A stretch of 64,000 nucleotides of DNA, from positions 4,154,001 to 4,218,000 of the forward strand of contig CP053148.1 of assembly GCA_014607495.2 (NCBI GenBank), read 5' to 3'. Of the stretch, positions 50,640-62,000 are shown in pieces. Each line of letters begins with the position of its first letter. Position 1 is the stretch's first letter. A program made the position numbers and the translations under genes. This DNA is from Carposina sasakii. Its lineage: Eukaryota > Arthropoda > Insecta > Lepidoptera > Carposinidae. Below the pieces are notes generated by a model that worked only from the letters and a program-made list of their open reading frames with translations, searched no databases and had not been told where the DNA came from.

Positions 50640-53600
50640 ATTATACTCGGGCTTTGTCCTCTAGATTAGCAGTAGATGAGATTAAAATGTAGTAACGCCA
50701 GGTGTCGCCACATTCGTCCACATAGTTGAGGGTAAACCTCAAAGGTTTACTTTTTTTGCGGGTAGTCGTAGTCTTTCTGTCTACCACGGATTGCGGCGGC
50801 CATCATTCGCTTTTTTGTGCTCAGTCCCGCTTTTGCTATTTGTCCCGCGCAATATTATATAGTGAAAATGGGCAAACGCACTCGTACGAAAAGTAATGAT
50901 TACGACGCTCTTGCTAAAGAGATTAAAAAAATTAAAGCAAAAGTTAGCGGTCGACGTAAACATCGAGATTCGCAGTGCCGTGATAATTCATCATCCTCGG
51001 GGTTCTCGTCGAGATCATCGTCATCGTCAACGAGCTCCTCATCGTCACCCGATAGAAATTTCACGAATTTCGATTTAACTCGGTACTAAAGATTAGTTCT
51101 TTGCACAAACCCATATGAATATGTATTGCGGGCAACCTCTGGGGTTGTCACTTACGATATATTACGGGTCATGGAAAGGGAGTAGACCCAATTTATACTA
51201 ACAATTGCGGGCAGTTTCTGGGACTGTCACGCGGGTAGCTTATGGGGCTGCCACTTTATAATAAGTGCTTGTTCTTAAGGGCTTAGTAAAATAAAGTTAG
51301 ATTAATGCTGCGGGCAACCTTTGTGGTTGTCACTTCATTATTGTCTTTCTTTTTATCAACGATGCAATTGTCGATTACAGGATCGACCGCCCGAACTAAC
51401 GGAAACCGTTTCGTCACCTATCGTTGTGATTGAACAGTTGGAGATTTTGAAAGCCAATATTCTGACGTTGAATTTTCTTCTCCACACTGCTAGAATAAAT
51501 AAATAAACAGAACCTTAGAATGCTTGTCAATGTCAGTAATGGAATATGTTGTTGCATACATCCTTGTTTTTCTTTACTTCTTGGGCATTTAAATTTAATT
51601 AATTCACCCAATACTATTTGGTTTGTGTGCGTATATATTTATTTTAGAGGTTCCTACCTGTGCACGGTTGTTGGCGAAACATATGTAGATTATTTATCTA
51701 GTTTTTGTTTTCGGAACCGTCTTGGCTAGGTGCTCGGGTCTGGTTTCTCAGGCAAGCAACTGCCTGTTGTCGCAATTCAGATCCGAGGGTCAGTGGAGGT
51801 TGTAGGGCCCGGTGGTGGGCGCACCCATTCCAGATAATACAATTTCATTTAACGATGCAACGATTACTCGACCGCCCGAACCGGAAACCGTTTCGTCACT
51901 ATCGGATGAAGACGTGACCAGCTTAGCGCCACCTGTTGATATTGATCCAACCTTACTGAATGATGACCAGCTTAACATATTGACCCTTCACTTGTGAAAA
52001 CATACGGTAAAGATATTCATGCCGATTTAGCTGTACGTTTACAATACGTTGCCACCAATAGCCTTACAAAGGAAACTCGCAATGAATTTTTAAATAAGTA
52101 TTTAACTCCAGCCAACTGTGTCTTGATAGACGCACCTGCGCTTAATCCGGAAGTCAAAGCTGCTACTTCCGAAACTGTCCTCAAGAGAAATAATACTATT
52201 AGCCTAAGGCAGAAACAAATGGCTTCCGCCATAGCCTCAACAGCAGAAGCCATTACTGAACTATCTAGGGAGAATAAAGACACGGCTGTAATAAAACTTG
52301 TAATGGATGCCAGCAAAATTATATGTGACACTCAGAATGCCGAGTCAATAACTAGAAGGAATTTTATATTTTATAATATCAAAAAGGAATCAAAGGATCA
52401 GCTTCAAGCTACGAGCATTGACCAACTATTGTTTAGTAAAGATCTAGCCGAAACTTTGAAAGCGGCTAAGGCTATATCTAAGTCGGGCGCTGACCTTAAA
52501 CCTACAACTTCAGCCTACAAACCTTCATTCAAGAAGGATTCTGAGAAAAATTATTCGCAAAAGAATTTAAACTGGCGAGCGCCTCTTCAGAATCGCAGGC
52601 AGAAGAGAACACAGAAGCCAAAGGAGCCTGCGCAAAGGCGTCACGCGAACTCTTCGAAACCATCGTCGCGTCGGGAACAGAATCGTCAGCGTCGCTAGAC
52701 ACAGTACGTTACGCTGGTAGACTATCACGATTTTATAAACAATGGGCAATGTTGACTCACGATGTTACCATATGCTCGTGGGTAAAAGGGTATCGGTTAC
52801 CCATATCGACATCAATCTGTCAAGCTACACCACCTGCCCAACGTTGTTGCTCCGCAGCTGAGGAGGCTCAGATTAGTGAATCCATAAATGACCTCCTATC
52901 CTCTGGTGCCATTTCTGAATGCATACCATGTGAAGGACAATTTCTGTCTCCAATATTTCTGTTACCGAAGCCAAACGGTAAACATAGATTCATACTAAAT
53001 TTAAAAATTCTTAATAAATTAATAACTACAAAACACTTTAAACTTGAAGACCTCCGAACAGCCTTAAAACTAATCACTAAGGGCTGTTACATGAGTACAC
53101 TAGACCTAAAAGATGCATATTTTTAAATAAGTATTCATAAAAACTTAAAGAAATACCTTCGTTTTCAATGGCAAGAGAAATTATATGAATTTAATGTCTT
53201 ACCATTTGGCCTCAATACAGCTCCCTTTGTTTTTACAAAGATGATGAAACCTGTTATTAGTCTACTTAGGTCATGCGCTGACACCAACAGTCTCTTAGTT
53301 GCCTTAGGGTTTATTATAAATAAGCAAAAGAGCAAAACAGAACAACAAACAAAACAAACAGAAACAAAAGAAGAATAAACAGAAACAAAAGAGCGAATTT
53401 AACTATGAAATGCTTCAGTCTGCCTACCACACTAAAAACATGTTGCTGTGCCCAACAGGGTCATATGTTATCTGTCAATTATTAATTAAGATCCTTAACT
53501 ACATATGAATGCAATAAATTATTGATTATTGAGTAGTGATTACAGAACCGAAAACTGAATGTAAATATTTGGGTTTCATTTTAAACTCCACAAAATTACA

Positions 53601-54770
53601 AGTTAACTTACCACGCGATAAAGTAATAAAAATAAAAAACGAAATAAATAGATTTATTAAAATAAGACGCTGCAAAATAAGAGAGTTTGCGCGACTAATA
53701 GGCTTACTGATTTCCGCCTGTCCCGCTGTTGAATACGGCTCGCTATACACGAAGGAGCTGGAACGCTGTAAGTTTTTAAACATAAAGGACGATGATGATT
53801 TTGAAAAATACATGAATCTGCCGTCCTTCATACTTCCGGATTTGCAATGGTGGTCACACTCTACCGAAAATAACTTTAAACAAATTAAACAAAATAACTT
53901 CTGTTTAGAAAGTTATAGCGATGCCTCAACAACGGGGTGGGGTGCAGCTTGTGAAGAGGAAAGAGCGTGTGGTCAATGGACTCGCAGTGAACGCCCGCGA
54001 CATATTAACTACTTAGAAATCCTAGTGGCTTTATTCGGCCTCAAAGTATTTGCAAAGGATTTTCACGACTGCCAAATTCTACTAAGAATAGATAATACCA
54101 CCGCTATCTCATATATTAATCGTATGGGAGGTATACAGTTCCCACACTTAACATAGATTACTAGAGATATTTGGCAGTGGTGCGAAAAACGTAACATAAC
54201 ATATTCACATCTTACATAAGTTCGGCTGATAATGAGATTGCGGACGCGGAGTCCCGTCGAATCCATCCGGATATCGAGTGGGAACTCGTAGATTTTGCTT
54301 ATCATAAGATAATTAAGCAATTCGGAGTTCCGAATATAGATTTATTTGCCAGTAGAATAAATAAAAAATGTGAAAAATACATATCATGGCACAGGGACCC
54401 AGACGCTTATACTATAGATGCGTTCACAGTGTCATGGTCAGAGTTATATTTTTATGGTTTTTCTCCATTTGCTATTATACTTAAAATCTTAAGATAAATA
54501 TCTAACGATAGAGCTAAGGGTATTGTAGTAGTTCCTCTTTGGACAACTCAACCGTGGTACCCTTATTTCAAAGTCTTTTAGTTGGAAAGCCTTTAGTATT
54601 AAAAGCCAAGAAATTAATAATATCTCATTCCAGAGAATAGGAGAATAGAGAGTAGCTCTATACCAATCATCAAGAGTGGGTCGGATATAGGATCTGTTAT
54701 TACTGGTAACTTTCTGGATTCAACGGTAGAACTGCAGAGGGCAGGAATTGACCGGATTTTTTCATGTATC
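50640..54770 (+). mobile_element. Rearranged DIRS-like (tyrosine-recombinase class) retroelement
   Basis: A leader with hairpins; an ORF1 start MGKRTRTKSNDYDALAKEIK with a serine run (50868-51089); a gag-like ORF (51994-52698); RT with LPKPNGKHRFILNLK and STLDLKDAYF (52749-53125), then a stop, NVLPFGLNTAPFVF, and loss of the YxDD region; RNase H with YSDASTTGWGAA and RIDNTTAISYINRMGG (53540-54160); then SADNEIADAESRR and LFASRINKK (about 54210-54360). No tyrosine recombinase seen. An unrelated piece of about 200 bp (about 53335-53535) interrupts RT and RNase H. RT and RNase H of this style, with ORF1, point to DIRS rather than gypsy. Dead copy. Confidence 0.75.
51131..51331 (+). repeat. Four related 19-nt hairpins in the DIRS-like leader
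   Basis: Hairpins at 51131-51149, 51210-51228, 51234-51252 and 51313-51331, each inside GCG-(hairpin)-AC and each with a 7-bp stem and 5-nt loop. The stems differ by paired changes (GGCAACC/GGTTGTC, GGCAGTT/GACTGTC, GGTAGCT/GGCTGCC), as expected if pairing is kept. Confidence 0.7.
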
Positions 54771-54829
54771 CAAAATTAGGCCTTTCTGAAAAGATTCATA
54801 AATATCTGCGGAGCAAAAATAAAGAAATA

Positions 54830-55035
54830 TGGGGCTTTTGGGTAGGTTGTGCTCCGGAGAATTACCCACACGGTGAGATCACACTACATTTAAAAAGCAA
54901 GGATTACCTTCCGTATATGAATATGCTTCATTGACTTACACACCCTCAATTTCTCTTTACTTGCCTTGCAAGAGATCTCGGTAGAGATAAGCCCATTGAC
55001 ATGCTCTCAATGTTGTATGTATCTTTTTGTGTGTG
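54830..55035 (+). mobile_element. LINE 3' UTR fragment
   Basis: AATTTCTCTTTACTTGC, AGAGATCTCGGTAGAGATAA and AATGTTGTATG match the LINE tail at 41766-42119, with small deletions. Confidence 0.6.
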
Positions 55036-55844
55036 TGCCCAGCGTGGCTATAACTCGTAACTCAAAACGAATAAGTTTAACTTTTAAACAAAAAATCAGT
55101 TCTTTGATATAACTTTTTTCACACAACGTTTGTTGATCAAATATAGCGTGTTTGAATTGACGGTCTCTCCCATGTTTTGTCGGTCAGTGTAGGAATTATT
55201 AGATACACAGTATAATGTAATAATCCATAAATGTTTTGTGCAAACCTAATAACCTAGTAATATTACCGCTGAAGTTATTATGTCGCATGTTTTTATGCAT
55301 TATTAGGATAAGTATAGTATAGATGATTTTGTAACAATAACAGAATTAAATAAAATTAAAATATCTTAATAAGGTAAATGTCACAGCTTAATCCGCTGAG
55401 CCGAAACAGACTCCGGAGTAATATTCATTAATACTAGATATCAACAGTTGCTTAACCTTTTAAATAGTTGTTGATCAAGCAATTCTGTGTAAAAACGGTT
55501 AAAAAATATTCCTTGAGAATATAGATTTAAAAATATCGTTTCTGGTACAGTTGGTACAATAGGTAGCTAACTCATTTCAGACTTCAATAGTACCGTCTAA
55601 ATTTCTTATGACAAAAGGGGTCCATAGCCGTAACATTTGATGAACTCTCCTCAGATTTTTGAGGTTGATTTTGTGGTTGTCACGTGAATCATAGTGTCAT
55701 AAATCTCCAAATCTTACAAAATGTTAGTGTTTTGTGCGTTTATGTATCAATGTTAGCAAATATTCACCTGGCAGACGTACGTTCAGTAGGACTAGTATTA
55801 AACACTCAGTTTAGGGATATTGTGGCCAATACAGAAATTTCACA
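55036..55844 (+). other. wurst upstream region
   Basis: About 800 bp of AT-rich sequence before the wurst ATG. It should hold the promoter and 5' UTR; no motif is convincing. Confidence 0.4.
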
Positions 55845-56069
55845 ATGCTAAACACCTGGCTAAGTTGTCCTATTTGGGCGGCGATATTTGGTGTCCACCA
55901 TTTTTACTTGAGGAGGGATCGCCACGCTTTCGTATGGTGGACCACCCTCGGTGGATTCGGCATAGGATGGCTGGGAGAGGTGCTTCGAATTCCACGGTAC
56001 GTGCGTGACGCCAATGAAGACCCTGGTTACATGCAGGAGCTGATAACAAGAATAAAAAGTAGTAAGAAG
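55845..56069 (+). CDS. wus: wurst exon 1: TM2-like region
   Basis: Seventy-five codons from ATG. Contains FGVHHFYLRRDRHAFVWWTT and GFGIGWLGEVLRIPRYV, the paired membrane segments of the DNAJC22 family. Ends AAGAAG at donor GTAAGA, phase 0. Confidence 0.93.
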
Positions 56070-59000
56070 GTAAGATTCCATGCCATTCCTCCAGGGTTTC
56101 TAAATTACCAGTGCAACTACATAATATTTTAAGCTTATTACATGTAATATTTAGGCATTTAATTGGTTTAATGTATTAAAAACTTGTTTGCTTCTAATTA
56201 GGTACTATATGTTTGTAATAATTAAAAATATCCTGTGTTTTAAAATTTCTTTTGGGTGTTAGATAAATTATGTACCATAATACAATAATTTATTATTACA
56301 AGTAGGGACTTACATAATGAAATTAATCTGTATTAAAATGTATTTATATATTTTTTCTATTTCAAGACTTTCTGGAAGATGGGACCTGTTTGGTTTTGGG
56401 TTTCTATGTAAGTAAGGAACTAACACTGAAAACTGCATGTTCTATCACTATTCTGCCTCATTCTCATTTCTGTACCTACTTTCACACTTCTTATAATATT
56501 ATAAAAAGCTCATTAAAATACAAAACTTGTGCAAGGTTTATTCTTTATTCATTTTGCTAGATTGTGTTCGTCAACAACTGTATTTTTACGATTTATTCTT
56601 AATTTCTGTAAGCTGTGAGTGCCAGAACCATCTCCGTTATTGTAGGGTTACCAAAGGCAGATTAGGTTGATTTATACTTACTTACTTGTAACTCAATTAC
56701 ATGTTTATTGATTATTCTACATAAAACTATTTATTCTACTAACTTATGGTACTACCTTATGCTACTCTAACTTAGTAACATTTACATTAGATTTATTAGA
56801 TCAGCCCCCCTAGCATGAACACGCATCGTGGATATCGTATCGTATTGTCTCTATACAAAATTCAACATGGCGGCTATATTTATCGTATTTTGACAGGCTA
56901 AATGTCGATAAATCGGCTTATCATATCGTGTTTGGCAGGTCATGCTACTAGAGCAGATATGTTTAAGTGTGATGGTCAGAATCAACCCCAATGGACTTCA
57001 AAATTGATGTCATTGGTCTGCCTTAATCTAACACTTGGTAATGATTTACTATTTGATATTTATCTTCATAACTTACATTCAGCACTGTATGTTTTATTGC
57101 AACAATCTCTCATCATCATATTCATCTAGATTTCTGCCATCAACAAACTGTATTTTTTGTCAACACATTTTTTTTAATAGCCTTTTTCGTGTCCGATTGC
57201 TGGGCAAAGGCCTCCCCCATTTGAGCCCACACTTGTTCCAGCTATAGTGGCCCAATCTGGCAGAAACTTATCCAGGTCGTCCCTCCATCCTCTCGTAGGT
57301 CTTCCCCATCTGTCTGGGTGCATTCAACATATGTGTCCGGCCTAGTTCTCACACTCAGTCAACACATTACATTCATTAAATCATCTTTTAGTAATCTTTA
57401 TCAGAATAGAGTAGGTAAAAAACCTTACTTTTCGGAATTTGATTAACTTATTTTATTAAGTATCTTTACTAACTTAATACTTGTATGACATTGTGGTAAG
57501 ACTGACTATCTACTACTAGCATTTGCTAGATAGTTTTGAATATTATCCAAGTACCTGGTCTACTTCAAGCATCATCTCATTATTGAGTGTGAGTATGTTG
57601 AATGTTTGTTATGTATTTGATATGCGACACATACAAACACTTACTTTGGGTTGTTGCTATGAGATCTTTACGATCCTGCAGTTCTAGCTACTCCAATTTA
57701 AGATCAGAGCTGTGTGTTTATGTTTTTTTGTACAAAATACAGAAGCTTAAGTCACAAAATAAGACCTTAGGGATCTTAATGTGGAACTAACTTAATGTGT
57801 TGTGTGTGTGTGTGTGTGTGTTTGAATAAATATTTAAATACAATAGTTACATGTTGTTCACTGCAGCCTCCGTTCTCAATGAACCGCTTCACTGGCATGT
57901 TGATGGTGGGCTACTCGTGGGGTCAGATGATGATGCTGGCTGTACCACCAGACGAGCTCTGGGGCATCAACTTTAGATATCTGAACTACCTCATCCCATT
58001 TGTGGCAGCTCTAGGTAAGTCCTTTATGTTAGTACCAACACACTACTACACTAAAGACTCCTTTACATGTTTCCATTTTGTTGCCTGTTGCATTAAATTT
58101 TATTGAAGCAATGAATAAATGACTGGCATGGTTTAAACTGGCATTTTTGACACATTGTTCAGGTTTCTTCTAAATAAATAATAGTATTTAATAATTTGCT
58201 CTTGAATTTTCAAATCATGTAAATGGGCTTAAATAATAAATATTGACGGTTCATTCTTAGGCCCGGTACCATAAATTTGAAATTAACAGCAAGGCAGTAT
58301 TTTTGTTAATATGAATGAACATTTTATCATGGAGACTTCTATTTCATTGCTATGATGTTGCTGTATATTTCTATTTTCCAATTAAGATTATTTTCCTTAC
58401 CGATTATGAGCACAGGACCTTATGCAGCTTATGTACACAAATATACATGTTCAGAAGTCATCAAAGAAATAAAATGATGTAAGAATGTTATTAAGATTAA
58501 AGTGCTTGCTGTTGGAAAATTCCTCCCTGCTGGGAATACTGTCTACAATATTTTGTCCATGAAGTTTGAATGTTTGTTTATGTCTCTAGCGTACTATGAT
58601 GTGTAGCTAAATTGTAGCCTTGTTTGTAATAACCAAAGTAATACCTAATTACTTGGACTATGATTGGTCTTACCTAGGCAACATCCAGTATAACTACTTT
58701 ATTTACAGTTTATTTTTATGACACGGACTAATAATATAATCAGTGTATTTATCACGCCTCCTGTGGGGTAAGCACGAACCTTTTTACGCGGCGTAACGCT
58801 AGCGACTCGCTAGCAAAATCTATGTGATTTGACAGTTTGTCGATAGCGTTACGGACTATCGAGAGGTTCGTGCTTACCCCTCTGCTTGCCCGCCATAAGT
58901 TGGGTTCGGATCACGGTAGGTGCAAACATTGATATATAGCGTTCCCTAGTACCTTTACTAAAACCTTAGCGATCTTAGTATAAACTAGGTTAGTGTGTTA

Positions 59001-62000
59001 TTTATTGTAAGTATTTGTCTAGGTGTGTGGACAGTAGGCAACATAGGCCGTGAGAGAGGAGACTTGAAATGGCCGCTAATTGCCGCGTATGTGGCGTATC
59101 CCGTTCGGTACTACATCTACGACGAGTCCCTGTGGTTCACTGTCATGGTGCTGGTGTCGGCACTGGCATTTGACTCCCTCTCGAAGGAATGGCGGAGGAA
59201 GAAGGAGCAGAAAGGGATTGTCAAGTAAGTTGTTTTCCCTTTGTATATGACGGATCTAAAGTAGTAATAAATACACTCACAACATATAAATAAATATATA
59301 AGTAGTTAATAAAATATACAGGATTAATTTTAAAACATCGATAACCTCGCAGGACTAGATAGCTAAAATCATACTGTTTGTTCTACGAGTTTTATCATAA
59401 CTCAATACATTAATTAAAAATGATTTTCCAAGCTTTTATTGTACTGTCGTGACATTTGTAAGTCTATGTTCAGTTCGTGGGTATATGAAAAGGTTGACGC
59501 TAGCGATCGCGCGCGACTCAGTATTATGTACAGACATGATGTTTTAAAATTAATCCTGTATAAGTGATAAACCATAGTAGTAGTATAGTATATATCATAG
59601 TAGTTTTTTTCTATTAAAACACTTGGGTAAATTCACCATGCTTACAAATCAATTTTTATTATCAGTAGAATCTGTCGATTATAAAAATGGCGATAACCAC
59701 GTAATTGTTCCAAACCGTGATATTGATACTAAATAGCCACGATTTCATATCATGGTTCAATCGAAATTGAAAATTATTCTTCGGACTAGTGGACGCCCGC
59801 GACTCTGCCCGCGTGGACTGCAGAAAAAACAAAATTTCGAAATTATCCGGGATAAAAACATTTTCTCGGGATAAAAAGTAGCCTATATGTTAAGTGGGAC
59901 CTGTCACAATATATTCCTGAAAACTGCATCAAAATCGGTTCAGCCGGTCCTGAGATTAGTGTGCACAAACGCACAAACAGACAAAAAACAATATTTTGGG
60001 TATTTTTTTAAAATATTAAATAGGCTTACGCTTGACCACAACGCGCCTGATGATAAGCACCGTTGCAGTCTAAGATGGAGCGCGCTTGCCTAAAAAAAAC
60101 CGGTTCACTCTCGACTTGACCGCAAGTCAGTTCATGGGGAACAGGGATTCAGGCAGGGAGTTCCACAGCTTGGCCGTTCGCACTATGAATGTAGAAGCAA
60201 AACGCTTAGTACGAGTTTTTGGCACTATGTATTGCGTTGATAAAGGTCTCCTATAATATTTTTTTCTCATATATCTTCCATGTACAGACAGCGATCCGTT
60301 TCATTTTTATTATATGTATAGATATGGTTTATAAATTTTTGTATATCCACAATTTGAAACTTTGTAGCCTGACATGGCTTTACATGTAACTCACACATAC
60401 ATCAGCCCATTGCAGTCCACTGCTGGACGTAGGCCTCCTCCAGGGCACGCCATTAGGCTATAATCATAGGAGGGTTTTGCCCATAGTTACCACGCTGGGC
60501 AGGCGGCTTGGTGACCGCAGTGTGGTCATGTCACGTGATGTATTCCAAGGGCTATTGGTAGAAGTGTTGGGACAGCATTGATTCCAAACGAATGTTACAT
60601 TGTTTACGACGTCTATCGATAATTTCTACTAGACCAATAGACTCGATCGATAGTTTCTTTTATCAATGAATTAGACTAGTCGTTCAACTTTGATTCAACG
60701 TCGACCGATACCATCGACCAGCAATCGATCGATTGGCTATTCGAACGATATTCGTCGATCGATGTTGACCGGTCCTCTTCGATTAATGATCGATCGATCG
60801 GTTTGGTAACGCGCTAAGAATATTTCTAATAATTCGACATACACATACATACATAGTCGCGACTATCGTTCCCCAAAGAGGCCGGGCAGAAGTGTGCAAA
60901 CCACATACCCACTTTGCACCAGTTAGTCTATTAAGTCCCGCGCGGTATGGGGCGAGCTTACCGCCGCTTTCGGGCACAAATACAACAATCTAGCGACCGG
61001 AAACACGACATATGTTCATTCTAGATCACAATGTGTTTATTTCACAGGCGTGTAGCAGTGTTGGGCATTTGTGCCTGTCTGTACCTGTCACTGTGGTGCA
61101 GCTACCTGTACTTCCACGGAACCGTCACGGATAGCGAGGGTGACGAAGTGCCAGTGTATGAGGCCCTGCATCATTTCTTTACCAGCCCGTGGTAAGTCTT
61201 ACTGTTTGATGGGGCTGAAGGGTTCTAGGGTGGAGACCGCGTATTGGCAAGCACAGCGTGGTGAGGTTAGATGGACGAACGACCTAGCCAGGGCCGCGGG
61301 TTTCTTGATGCAGGCCGCTTCCAACCGGTCACAGTGGAAGACATTGGGAGAGGACTATGCAGTGTACTTCTCATGGCCGAAATGATGATGACGAAGTCCT
61401 ATTGTTACCGTATAAATATATGGATGGGAAAGCCCTTGATATATGGGTAACATTGGTATTGACAGTCGCTAATCTCTTGGCTACCCGCACTTAAAGTGTT
61501 AATGAGTATAATCCATAATGAAGAAATGCTCATAATTTACAATTTTACTATCCTCGCACAAATTATGGTAATAAAAGTATAGTGTTTGAATGCGCACAGA
61601 TTTACAATAAGTTGCCTTTAGGTATTAAAGACGTGAATCATTAAATTAAAAACTCATTAAAGGTTAATTTCATAGACTAAAAACATAGACATATTTAGCG
61701 CGTTTTGTGACACGGTTGCACCCATAAATGTGCGTCAAATTAGCCTTCGGGACTATAGTTCACACCAAGTACCTAGGACGCGGTATCTGGGTCACTATCA
61801 ACTATAGTGTAGTTACTACACCAATCGGTCGTCGAGTGAATACAATGAAGAACGTTGACATCCTCAGGTGGTTGGACCTGCAGCAATGCCTGATGGATAC
61901 GTACCAGTACGCGCAGCATCACGGATGGTACGAGGTGTGGAAGCAGATCATTGACCTTTCCGATCCTCATGGGGAACAGAATGCTTATAAGGTTGGTACT

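Noticed and set aside
55576..55700. Minus-strand 40-codon frame with RRVHQMLRLWTPFVI
   Set aside because: Starts after a stop without a clear acceptor and has no recognised match.
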